Below, piece by piece: positions 1 to 11,042 of a stretch of DNA of 64,000 nucleotides. Each line of letters begins with the position of its first letter. The first letter of the stretch is position 1. The notes under the pieces are model-generated. The model did no database searches, was not told the DNA's origin, and saw only the letters and a program-made list of their open reading frames with translations. The stretch is from Purpureocillium takamizusanense (lineage: Eukaryota > Ascomycota > Sordariomycetes > Hypocreales > Ophiocordycipitaceae), in the NCBI RefSeq assembly GCF_022605165.1, contig NC_063069.1, forward strand, positions 1,426,001 through 1,490,000. Direction: 5' to 3'. A program made the position numbers and the translations under genes.

Positions 1-2955
1 ACGGGCCTGGCGGGCTGCGATCCGAGATGAGCTGGGGTCACGAGAACAGGACAGAAAACGGTCGGAGGCCAACAGGGACAAGACAAGATCTTCGTCTCGC
101 TTGACGAGATGGGATGTTGATGGCGCGGGAATGGTACTCACTCGCCTTGCTTGTACTTGGGCAGCGAACGGCGAGGGGAGGTGCGGATGCGGTGCGCCGT
201 CAGATTGTGCTGCGCCGTAAAAAGTACAGGACAGAGGTGTCGGTAAGACTGAGGAGTAGGTCATGTACCCGGTCGCACGAGGAGTGGAAAAGGCGAAGGT
301 AGATGAGAGATGGGATGTCGTTGGTGGGCAATTACGTGAAACGGTTTGGTGGCAAGGAGGGCGAGTTTTCGTTGACTGGACTGGACCGCTTGCGTGCGTG
401 CGTAGGTCTGTCTGCCGCCTGTCAGCGCGGGGCGTGTCTCGCAGGAGCTGGAGCTGCTGTGCCAGGTAAGGTCCAAAGGTTGCTGGCTGGCCTGGATGCC
501 TGGCTGGCGCTGGCGGCAGCAATGGATTGGTGCGGGCAAGAGCTGCCCGGCCGGGGTGGGTAAGGTTCGAGATGGAGGCGGTGACGATAAGTCGCAGCGC
601 CACGTACGGCGCGGCGGACCCCTGCCCCGTCAAGTCTGTTCCAGCACTGGACCAGACCCTTCCACCGGGCTCAAGACCAGGACCCCGAAACGCCCCTCCC
701 CCTCCCCTGAGGCCAGCGGCGCAGAGGGATACCAAGGATGCCCCCAGTCGCACCCCCACCTGCCCTCTGGCCCGTGACCATCGAGCTCTGCTGGTGGCAC
801 TGAGCCGACACTGGCAGAGGTCGTCATGGACTCACGATGCAAACTGGGGGGACGCAAGGCCCCACTGCCCTTTTTTCGGATCCCGCCGCCATGATCTCGG
901 CTGAGATTCCGGAGATGAACTACTTCGTACCCTTGCAATATAAAAAGAAACTGCGCGCACTCCACACAACGTATGATAGATACTTCGTATGAATACCATT
1001 TTCCCCATGACTGTACGGGTCACGAAGGCAATTGTTTGGAGAGTACGCCGCACGATTTGCTTGTACGAAGTACATGTGCTCACTGCGCCTCCAGGGCGCA
1101 CCTCGTCCGTTAGGGTAGCGGCCACGTCAACGCTGCTGAGCAGCGCCCCGGAAACGTACGTCTCGCTTTCTTGAGCGATGGCATGGGGTGCTTCCCCTTG
1201 TGTTGAATGAAGCAACCCTGCCATTTGCGTTGGGCCGAACCTTGTTGACCCTGCGGAATGTCCAGTCATGACACAACGTACTGTGGTGCCGTAGTATGTA
1301 CGGAGTACCTGTGTTGAGCTAGCCCGTCCTTCAATGGCCGTTCTCCTGAGCACGGACCTGACGCAGCCACTACCACAGCGTCACATGAGCCTTTGATGTA
1401 TGGATCAAAAGCAAGATCGTGTTGCGCATCTCGTGTCTCCTTTCAATCTATATCCGGGGTATTATGCCGTAGTATTGTATGTACTACTGTAGTCGATCGC
1501 GCTTGAGTCGAAGGGTTTTGGAAGCGGTGATCATTGCGCGATGTGGCTGACGAAGGACGAAGTACCTACATACGAGACAAGGCACCGCAGCACAGCGAGG
1601 CGATGTCCATAGGTCAGGTACTAAGGCACTAGGTATGGCGGTTGCATTTCGTCCAGGAGCTTACATGGCAATTTTGCTGGCACCCATGGCTTCTTACATG
1701 CCACGGCACAATTGCTCGTGAGTGGCAGGCAACAAGACATCATGTTATTGAAGGCGGGCAGCGCATCCATGGCTCAGCCAAGAGGCAGGATATAGCAGGC
1801 CCCGTCGATAATCAATGCACGTGGGTGGCTCATGGCGCGATTTCAACCGTAAAATAGCCAAAGCCGTCTTCCTGACGCACCGCAAAGTGCGCCAATTGAA
1901 GTGGCCTCGACGAGATTAACAGACGGCAACGCTGCATCTCATTGAACATAAGTTGTTCCGGCGAATCACTGGAGCCAGCAAGATGATGTAGATCAACCGT
2001 CAGCGCCATTTGAGGTCAAAGGGCAATGTAACCCGCGCTACAAGTAGTGGGCTCTGGACGCTCCACTGGTGGAATCGTCCCACCCCAAGGTGCCGAATGA
2101 CCCCGCCTCCACCACGCCAGTGCCGGCACAGGCAGCCACCTCACCTCTCAGCGCAGCAGCCGCCCGCCCTTGATGCGCATCAATTGATATCCTACCAGCC
2201 AGGCAAGCCAGGCAGGACGCTATTTGCCGACAACTCGGTCTCGGTGGGGCCCATCATGAGACGAGGGCGTGCGGATGGACGGACGGGATCAGATCGAGCA
2301 GTGCAACAGTCCCACCACGACAATGGCAGCAAAGTGGTCTGTTTGCGGGGGTGAGGAAGAGACACTCCTCTTCGGCTCCTACCTTGCCCAGCTGATAATA
2401 CATTGATACTGTCCTGGAACCCCCATCTTGATCGCTTTTCATGTCCTCGTCACCGAGATTTTGCGCACGCTGCAATCCCGCAGGGCGCTCCTCTTCCGCA
2501 GGACTCATCACCGACACACCTACGCGCCCGCCATCCAGTAAAGTTAGCCCCGCGCCCCGCGTGTCATCTGCCCACTGACGTGAGTTAGTAATTGAGTCGA
2601 TACCCAGTGCGTACGAAGTAACTGCCGAGGTGACGCATTGGGCTGCCCGCACTGGGCTGGCTGCTCTATGTACTTCCACCCCCGATAGCAAGGGCAGCAC
2701 CTCCTCCGCAAGCCCTCCCCCCATTTCAACAGCTTCAATCCCTCTCTGCCTTCCTCCGCAGAGACGACAAGCGACGTGAGGCGGCACGGTCATCTCCCAT
2801 GACTCTGCCGCCTGCGGTTGTCGTGTTATCACTTGCTCCATCACTGGCCCAACTGTCGACGACACTACCTTGCGTACTTCGTATAGTAAGACAGGTACGA
2901 AGTAACTCCTACGCCCTAAGGTAGGTCGGCAACCGCCCCCACGGCGCCGTCCAGG
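1..2955. other. Gene-poor left edge, no supported gene
   Basis: No reading frame here shows a recognisable domain or plausible exon structure. Frames on both strands are short, overlap each other and have arginine/proline/serine-rich GC-driven composition. The stretch holds most of the window's copies of the word TACGAAGTA/TACTTCGTA (see the repeat entry). It probably contains the promoter of the Yippee-type gene that starts at 2956 and the flank of a gene outside the window. Confidence 0.6.
921..2904. repeat. Cluster of TACGAAGTA / TACTTCGTA imperfect palindromes
   Basis: Copies of TACTTCGTAY or its complement lie at 921-930, 981-990, 1064-1073, 1557-1565 (partial), 2612-2620, 2875-2884 and 2896-2904. 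A variant TACGGAGTAC is at 1299-1308. Further copies outside this cluster are at 15354-15361, 15364-15373, 24911-24920 and 52328-52337. All lie outside coding exons. The word is nearly its own reverse complement and is far more frequent than a 9-10-mer should be. The function is unknown; it could be a regulator site or a remnant of a small mobile element. Confidence 0.7.
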
Positions 2956-3861
2956 ATGCCCCGCGAGAGTCGCATCTCGGCCACGAGGCCAATCTTCCCG
3001 ACGTACCTCCTGCCGAGCTTTAGGTTCTCCTTCCCACGGCGCCAGTCCGCCTCGTCGTCCACGTCCTCGTCGTCGGCCGCGTCGTCTTCGCATCCGGTCG
3101 ACTCCGCCATCTCATCCGCGGCCACGACACCCAACAACTCGCCGCCCGACCGCGAGCCCATCCGTGATGCCGTCACCGGCACCACCAAGTCCGACCGCCG
3201 CCGCCTGTCGCGTGCCGCCCCCGACACCCTCCGCTGCATGAACTGCTCCACCGACGTCGCGCTCGCCTCGCAAATCATTTCCAAGGGCTTCACCGGCCGC
3301 TACGGCAGGGCATTCCTCGTTGCGCCGCCGGTCCTGCCCGCGGACAAGGCGCGGCGCCGTGGCGGCATCGACGAAAAGGCCAAGGACGTCAAGGACCAGG
3401 GCCTTCTGGCCAACATTCGCATCGGGCGCAGCGAGGACCGCCAACTCGTCACGGGGTGGCACGTCGTCGCCGACATATGCTGTGCGACGTGCTCTCGCAA
3501 GCTGGGGTGGAAGTACGTCGACGCCAAGGAACAGTCCCAGAAGTACAAGGTCGGCAAGTACATCCTCGAGGTGGAGCGCGTGGTGACGCACCGCTGCTGG
3601 GAGGACCTCGACGTGCCTCTGGGAGGCTGCGGCGACGATTTGGCTGTCATCGATGAGATGGCCGGTCTAGGAGGGGGTTGTTTGGGTGGCAGTGGCGGCG
3701 GCGCCGACGAAGATGACGGTGAAGAGGAGATTGCGTTCGACTCGGAGGATGAGGACGAATGTGAGGACATTTTCATGGGCGTGTGGGATGCGGAGACCGT
3801 GGCGAGGCGGAGGAGCCAGACTATCGCGAAGCGCGAGTCCATGGCCGCGGCCGACGTGTGA
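2956..3861 (+). CDS. Yippee/Mis18-type zinc-binding protein, single exon
   Basis: The 301-residue protein has a Ser-rich basic N-terminus (1-90), then a Yippee-like fold. The first zinc half-site is CMNC at 94-97, followed by a GFTGRYGRAFLV segment. The second half-site is CATC near 176-179, followed by RKLGWKYVDA. A KYILE-type closing strand is near 201-206. This arrangement (CxxC, a Gly-rich turn, about 75-80 residues, CxxC, GWKY) is the Yippee/Mis18/Cereblon core, known from proteins at centrosomes, kinetochores and CTLH E3 complexes. The C-terminus (235-270) is strongly acidic. The core is family-typical; both flanks look species-specific and disordered. The role in this organism is inferred only from the family. 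The ATG at 2956 is the first in frame, but about 90 residues precede the domain, so a later start cannot be excluded. Confidence 0.85.
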   Translation: MPRESRISATRPIFPTYLLPSFRFSFPRRQSASSSTSSSSAASSSHPVDSAISSAATTPNNSPPDREPIRDAVTGTTKSDRRRLSRAAPDTLRCMNCSTDVALASQIISKGFTGRYGRAFLVAPPVLPADKARRRGGIDEKAKDVKDQGLLANIRIGRSEDRQLVTGWHVVADICCATCSRKLGWKYVDAKEQSQKYKVGKYILEVERVVTHRCWEDLDVPLGGCGDDLAVIDEMAGLGGGCLGGSGGGADEDDGEEEIAFDSEDEDECEDIFMGVWDAETVARRRSQTIAKRESMAAADV

Positions 3862-4148
3862 TACGGCCGCATGGGAAAGCAATCTGTGATTGCCGAGGCG
3901 GTAATTGGGCATGGGAATTGAGGGCGGATTATGAGCCTGCAAGACGTGACGAGATGGTATGACGACTGAGTTACCAATATGAGTATGGATACCCCGGGAC
4001 GTTGGAAATATGATAGTTTATTTGGTACTGTAATCAATACATATACTCTTCTCTGCTATATTAGATCAAGCCCTCTAAAAATCTCACCGAGGCTTAGCTA
4101 GTGGCGTCGACGTCTCGAGAGTTGTTGCATCATCTCATCCTCACGACA

Positions 4149-5333
<1,185 letters not shown>

Positions 5334-5644
5334 CTAGCGCTACGGAGCGCCTTTTGTTGAGAACCTTGCACCCTGAAGGCAGTGCTGTTCCTGGAGCACA
5401 GCTGGAGTGGAGTGGATCAGGGGGACCGCGAGGGCAACCTGGAGTTGAGGTGCCCAGTGGGCGGGAATGCTGGGGCATGCTCTACAACTGGGCGACTCCA
5501 GCTATAAATCTCCCGCAAGTTGAAAATCCATCATCTCCAGAGACTGATTGATTCACCAATGATGGTACCTTTTGAACACTTCACGCGAGCTTCATGACGA
5601 CTACTATCCAAAAAAGGCCGGTCAATGGCCGTCCAGACTCGACG

Positions 5645-7147
5645 TCAGTGCCCCTCCTGTCTCGAACACGCGCAAGGCCTCCCCCCATATCGGTGCCTGC
5701 TATGCGGGATTCTGCCCGACGGGACAAAGGGTTCCAGAGACCCAGCAGCGCTCAACAGCTGGGACTTGTCCGGACCAAGTCTAGAGGCGGATTCGGCCTC
5801 GTCCCTCGTCTGAACGGCCCGGACCTCGGGCTGCAAGGTAATGACGACCACTGGCTTCCCCGAAACGGCGGCCCGGTCGATGTTCTTGACCTTGAAGCGC
5901 GTCCCCGGCGCAAACGTGTACTCAACCTTCCGCGGGTCGTCCGACAGTGGCGTCACGTACGCGGCCGTGTCCCACACCCACGCGCCGTCGCCCGGCTCGG
6001 CCACCAGCACGATGCCGTTGGCGTAGTGCATCGCGTCCTCGAGGCTGTCGGTGAAGCTCCAGACCATCTTGGTCGTCACCGTCCTCCCCATCCCCGCGTA
6101 GGTCGCCAGCGCGTCGCCGAACGGCGCCACGAGCGTCGTCCCGACGGGCCCGTCGTTGAGCGGGCACTCGAGGAACTCGATGCCAAAGTGCTCCAGCCCG
6201 AGCTGGGAGATGTCGGGCTGCCCGCTGTACAGCCGCGGCTTGGCCAGCACCGCCGTGCGCGGGAGCGCCGCGAATGCCGCGCCCAGGAGCCGGTTCTGCA
6301 CGTCGCTGAAGCGCTGCAGCTCCGTCGACACGTTGGCGAGCTGCGCCTCTACGTCGGCAAGCGAGTCGGCGGGCTTCATGAGGAAGGAGCGCATGTAGCT
6401 GTCGTTTTGCGGCGTGTAGTACGACCAGTTGCTCGCCCAGATCTGCTCGGTGATGGACCTGCTGTCGAGGGGGTGCGGCGGCGGGTCGATGCCCGTGTAT
6501 TGGAAGATTTTCATAAGCACGAGGCGTGCGAAGGATGCCGTCGTCCAGTCGTACACGCTCATCGCCAGCTCAAAGCTGTGGCGCGTGAACGGGAAGAACT
6601 GCTTGCCGAGCGCCCGTATCTCTTCAACGGACTTGCCTGGCGACTCGGGAATGTTCTGATACGGCACAAACTGCTCCTCAATCATGTTGAGTAGATACCC
6701 GGCATCACTGTCGGATATATAAGGCAGCTGCTTGAGCTTGCCAGACACGGGCGAGGTCGTGTAACACTCTGAGAGGCTTGTCAGCATTGCCACGACATGA
6801 AGCTGTACTCGGTGCCACGAACCAATTACGGTCTCGGGAAGCTCGTGGAAGCTCAGATCGAACATTCCGCCGTCATGAACATCGAGCGTCAGGTTCACCC
6901 AAGGGACGACGTGGTCTAGTTCCGGACAGGAAGCGGGAGCCCCGGTCTGCAGCCGGAGCGAGAGCACCGCTCCGTTGGCATCAATGGCAAGGCCCGGGCC
7001 GGACCGAAACTCGGTGAGGTCGAGAAAGCCACCGCTGTCCACGATCAGCCGCGATGAGACATTCTGCCCCCCGCGAACTTTGTTGATGGCGTGGCCATCG
7101 CTAAACCACAGCTGCACGTTGCAGAGTATACTGACGAGTTGCCACAT
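5645..7147 (-). CDS. Probable secreted ADP-ribosyltransferase-like protein
   Basis: Single-exon 500-residue protein. It starts with a short hydrophobic segment (about 1-20), and sites of the N-x-S/T type (near 29, 85, 240, 248 and 272) fit passage through the secretory route. The N-terminal 300 residues match nothing I recognise. The C-terminal part reads like an R-S-E class ADP-ribosyltransferase fold. Arg305 is in RLYSG. A beta-strand with SFTDS at 364-368 is followed by a helix (LEDAMHYA). A late strand carries Glu409 in KVEYTFAPGTRF, resembling the E-x-x-L-x-P-P-G-T-x-F ending of this fold. Position 407, the first acidic residue of the classical ExE pair, is Lys, so arginine-specific activity is doubtful. 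The last 60 residues are low in pattern and may be poorly conserved. The fold call is an inference from motif order and spacing; substrate and activity are unknown. The reading frame is intact. Confidence 0.55.
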   Translation of the reverse strand: MWQLVSILCNVQLWFSDGHAINKVRGGQNVSSRLIVDSGGFLDLTEFRSGPGLAIDANGAVLSLRLQTGAPASCPELDHVVPWVNLTLDVHDGGMFDLSFHELPETVIGSWHRVQLHVVAMLTSLSECYTTSPVSGKLKQLPYISDSDAGYLLNMIEEQFVPYQNIPESPGKSVEEIRALGKQFFPFTRHSFELAMSVYDWTTASFARLVLMKIFQYTGIDPPPHPLDSRSITEQIWASNWSYYTPQNDSYMRSFLMKPADSLADVEAQLANVSTELQRFSDVQNRLLGAAFAALPRTAVLAKPRLYSGQPDISQLGLEHFGIEFLECPLNDGPVGTTLVAPFGDALATYAGMGRTVTTKMVWSFTDSLEDAMHYANGIVLVAEPGDGAWVWDTAAYVTPLSDDPRKVEYTFAPGTRFKVKNIDRAAVSGKPVVVITLQPEVRAVQTRDEAESASRLGPDKSQLLSAAGSLEPFVPSGRIPHSRHRYGGRPCACSRQEGH

Positions 7148-8227
7148 GCCTGCGGCGTGGTGTCAAGCCGCACCAGGAATGTACAGTGTAAATCACGTAG
7201 ATGGAGTGAGGGCGAGTGCTGCGCTGTGGCGGCGCGGGCGAGCTGTCGCTTTTACTACTAGGGGTCATCATATGCGAGACATCGTGACCTGATGTTACAC
7301 TGCGTCCCGTTTTTGTTATTAACCTATGGAGCTGCGAAAGGCGGGAGCGGGCCGATCATATCATCCCAAGGACAGAAATCACGTCAAGCCACTGTAATGC
7401 CTCAGACAACTGCCTGCAAGCCCTCGGCATCCGGACGCTTCGGCAATGCATAGTCTACAGAAGGAGTCTGGAATACGCCAGCACCTCCCACTTCTGAACG
7501 GCTTGAGGGGCTAAGACAATGCGTTGTCCCTCCATGTCAAGCCTGATCATGCTTGGTTATTACGTAAATAAGCATGGATCTCGTCGTTGACACCTCAGGT
7601 TATCCGCCTTTCAACCTTGACTCATATGACGAGGTGGCGACGGTCGCAGCCGGGCCCGTACATTGTAAGCTCACCAATATCAGGTTCCATGCCGGGATGA
7701 ACAGCAACAGTCAGACGACGAGGTACGGTAATCCCACTGTGCGGTGAGCTTTTTTAAGCAGATCAGCGCGGCGTCCGCCAACTTCCAAGCTTCTGAGTGA
7801 TTGCCATACAACTACACGAATGCGACTATGGACCCAGTGGGATTATCTCCGAGGGGCCGTGGGATTAGAGGTGCCCGACGACGATGCCAGATTCCAGGAC
7901 TGAAGCGGTTAGCATGGATCTGATTGTCGACTAATCTCCTTTGGATAATGCACCGAGCGCCGTGAGCAAGGTTCATTTGTCCGGAAATCCGCCTCTCAAG
8001 TTTGCAGACAAGTGATTCACATCTCGGGTATTAAACCCCAGAGGGTGCATAATCATGATGTGTCACAAGGCGTAGACAGGGCGTTGGGAGTTTCGCACGG
8101 CACGAGCTCGTTGACAGACTCATCAAATGTTTCACTGCTGCCGACGTTACGCTTGAAAGTCCCTATTTGACCCAGCTTTGGGCAATGCATATGGTTGCTA
8201 CTTTACATCACTGCGTAGTCATGCATC
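7148..8227. other. Intergenic stretch between two minus-strand genes
   Basis: About 1.1 kb, with lower GC than the neighbouring genes. It should hold the promoter of the ADP-ribosyltransferase-like gene and the 3' flank of the dipeptidase gene. A 57-codon open frame lies at 7574-7747 (separate entry). The word AGCATGGATCT occurs twice, at about 7571 and 7912. In each case a degenerate CCGCCTnTCAA follows downstream, hinting at an old duplication. Confidence 0.5.
7574..7747 (+). CDS. Possible small ORF or exon relic, 57 codons
   Basis: ATG to TGA, with a natural-looking composition beginning MDLVVDTSGYPPFNLDSYDE. It is not dominated by Arg/Pro/Ser as chance GC frames here are. A GTAAGC donor-like site falls inside it. 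I do not recognise a family. It could be a small peptide gene, an exon of a decayed gene or chance. A second ATGGATCTGATTGTCGAC, closed at once by a stop, lies near 7914 and suggests a degenerate duplicate. Confidence 0.2.
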   Translation: MDLVVDTSGYPPFNLDSYDEVATVAAGPVHCKLTNIRFHAGMNSNSQTTRYGNPTVR

Positions 8228-9890
8228 CTACTCCTGCGGCTCCTCGGCAACGTAGTGCAAGTAGGCGCCCAGCAGCTTGATGCCCTCAATGTAGTTACGC
8301 TTGTCTAGCTTCTCGTTGATGGAGTGAGCACCGTCCGTGGAGCTGCCCATGGGCAAGAGCAAAACGTTCTTGCCCGTCGCCTCCTCGAATGTCAGTGTGA
8401 CGGGAATGCTAAGTTGTATTAGCGCAGGTCGACCGAGGACACCAGTTTAAAGCTTACCTTCCGCCTTCGCGGGTGAAGTCGGGCTGAACGCCCCAGACGC
8501 GCTCGGTGGCCTTGGCAGCGGCGGAAAAGTTCCAGTGCTTGGGCGACGCGGCCCACCACTTGCCCGTGTGCTGGGCAAATACCTTCATGGTGTTCTTGCT
8601 GCCCAGCTTGGCAAACTGCTCCTCGACATACTTGTATACGCAGTTGTTGGTGGTGTCGATGTCCATGTTGGGCACGGTGCGAATGGAGAACTTGCCAATG
8701 ACCTTGGCCGGGATGACTGTCTTGGCGCCGGGGCTGGCGAAGGCACCCTCGATGCCGTGGACGGAGAGGGAAGGGTATCTCCAGCGGGCCATGAGGGTGT
8801 TCTTCTTATCATCGTGAATGGTGGTCTTGCTGCCAAGGGACTCGAAGATGTTGTCCATGGTGAAAGAGATTCCATCGTAGAGGCCCTCCTCTTCCTTGGT
8901 GACAGGAGCAACCTGCTCCATGATGCCGGGGATCTGGATCTTGCCGTGGGTGTCGACCAGGGAGCCCAGGAGGCGCACCAGGTCGGTCATGGGCTCCTGG
9001 GCGGTGCCGCCGAAGACACCGCTATGGAGATCCGCGCCAGGGCCGGAAACCTCAAGGGAATAATAGTTGCAGCCTCGAAGGCCGTAGGTCAGGCAGGGCT
9101 TCTCGGTTCCCAGCCAGTAGTTGTCGGAGATGCACACGGCGTCAGTGTCAGCAAAATACTTCTTGGCCTCGGCCTGGATGAAATCATCCAGACCCTCGGA
9201 ACCATACTCCTCCATGCCCTCGAAGCACATGAGCAGGTTTACGGGAAAGTCGACGCCAGCCTTCTGGTGAGCCTCAATGGCGTTGAGCCAGCCCAGGACG
9301 GGGCCCTTGTCGTCAGTGGCACCACGACCGAACATGCGGCCCTTGTCATCGACGGTTAGGTTGAAGGGCTCCGTGGCCCAGCCATCGCTCTTCTCGGCAG
9401 GCTGTACATCGTAGTGGCCGTAGACGAGGATCGTGCGCTTATTCTTGTCGTTGCCGTATCGGCCGAGAACGACGGGGGGCAAGTCGAGGTGCTCCTTATG
9501 AGGCTGCTTGCCCAGAGGCCTCAGCTCCACCTCGGCGCCCAGAGCCTTGAGCTCCCCGGCGAGCCACTCGCCCATGCGGACGACATCCGGACGGCGGGCA
9601 TCCTCGGCGGAAATAGAGGGGATAGCAACTGCCTTGCGGAGGCGCTCGATGAAGTCGTTGGCCGAGGCGTCGACCTGCTTGAAGTAGCCGTCGAGTTGAG
9701 GAGCCATCTTCTTGGCTTGATGGGCGCGGATCGCGTCTGTCAGGTAGTGGCGGCGGAGGCAAGGAGGGGCAGTCTGCGACGCAAGAGAGAAGCTTCTGGG
9801 TATCTCGAACGGTCGTCTTGTCGAGACAGAGACAGCGGATCGAGTGGCACGACAGAGCAAAGGAGTCTGCAGCAAGACGGTGCGGGGCAT
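8228..9890 (-). CDS. dug1: M20-family dipeptidase, Dug1/CNDP-like Cys-Gly dipeptidase
   Basis: Two exons, 8458-9890 and 8228-8408, with a 49 bp intron, giving 537 residues. The M20 metallopeptidase motifs are clear: YGHYDVQP (His159, Asp161), GRGATDDKG (Asp193) and [11 protein letters not shown] (Glu226/227). A family-typical C-terminus has [14 protein letters not shown]. Members of this clade hydrolyse Cys-Gly and similar dipeptides; in yeast Dug1 serves the gamma-glutamyl-independent route of glutathione degradation. The family's usual start corresponds to the internal ATG at 9707 ([10 protein letters not shown]), which gives 476 residues. The upstream 61 codons are open, rich in Arg/Ser/Ala and nearly free of acidic residues, as in a mitochondrial presequence. 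Two start sites could therefore give a mitochondrial and a cytosolic form. The enzyme assignment is firm; the dual targeting is inferred. Confidence 0.92.
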
Positions 9891-11042
9891 CGCTGGCCTA
9901 AGAAGAAAACACGCCGCAGCTTACACAGGCCGTGCCCTCCTTCTACATCTGGTGGCGGGCTGGCGGGGGAGTTGAAGAACTGGATGTGCTGTGACGCTCT
10001 TGCCCAACTAGCGACAAATGGCAGCAAAGGGACCTGTGGCTCGGCGGGACCGGCGGCTACAAGCGGCAGCCAATGGATATTGGCTTAGTCACAGGAACCT
10101 CCCGGCCCACTGCTCGGCAAGTCGCATCCGTGACAAGCGTGGCAGACCACGTGACTGAGCTAGAGCGGAAAAACTCCGACCGAGCTTCCGCTGCCTCCTT
10201 TGACGGATGACAAACCGGCGCCCTCCGCAACCAGTCAGGTCAAGCGTCAGCCCCCGCAAGGACTGGTTCTTAACACTCCCCGATCGTCCGAGCCATCTGT
10301 GCACGCTCCAACTCTCCTTCAACATCTCACCCGCCTCCATCTCCCCTTGCGCCGTCACGAATCATCGCCATCGCCAAGGTGTCACAGAACTCTTCTTGGG
10401 TGGTCGCTTCCTCATCGTCGCTGCACCAGTCGCCTGTTTGACCGGGCCCACCGCTTCGACCGACCGTAAACACCGCAGTTCCAGCTCGCGTGTCCCTTTC
10501 GCAAAGTCTGCTCTCGGCCCGCGTGACTCGACCCCCGACGCAGTCTCTGCATCGTCGTCGTCCCTTCAGTACCTTGCTGTCATTTGACTGAGGATTCTGG
10601 AAGATAATAATTAGCTGACCCAAGACGTGATTTGGCTTCGAGGGCGTCGTGGTGTTGTTGGTGGCGAGGTGGACCAAGGACAACAAGATCCTTTACTACT
10701 GGCCTCGGCCAACTGTACCCGTATTTCCCTTTGCCCTGTTGACACCTGTTTCTCCTTCCAAGTACAATCAGAAAAATTGAATATTTCCGTTCAACCTGAC
10801 CTGCGAGAGCACTTGGGCGTGCAAGACGAGGGAGAAGGAGAGAAAACAAAGGGAAAATTCTGGCTACGGACCAGCAATTCATATCTTCATTCATCAAGCA
10901 GTTCCTCGTGCGGCTTATTTAGCCAGGCGTCTGTGCCTCTGCCCTGGCGAGGATCGATTCGAGTCGCCAAAACAGCTGCGACCTTGCAACGTGGTTCCTC
11001 GTAAGTAGAGGGAAGCCAGCACAGCACAGCACAACCCGCAGC
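9891..11042. promoter_or_regulatory. Divergent promoter region between dug1-like and mpe1
   Basis: The stretch separates two divergently transcribed genes. No conserved frame is seen. The part before 11043 is pyrimidine-rich with CT runs, as expected of fungal promoters and leaders. A GTAAGT at about 10999 and a CAG just before the mpe1 ATG could bound a short intron in the 5' UTR. Confidence 0.5.

Noticed and set aside
5594..6694. 366-codon plus-strand frame opposite the ADP-ribosyltransferase-like gene
   Set aside because: Arg/Gly/Val-rich shadow of the minus-strand gene, with no domain or start context of its own.
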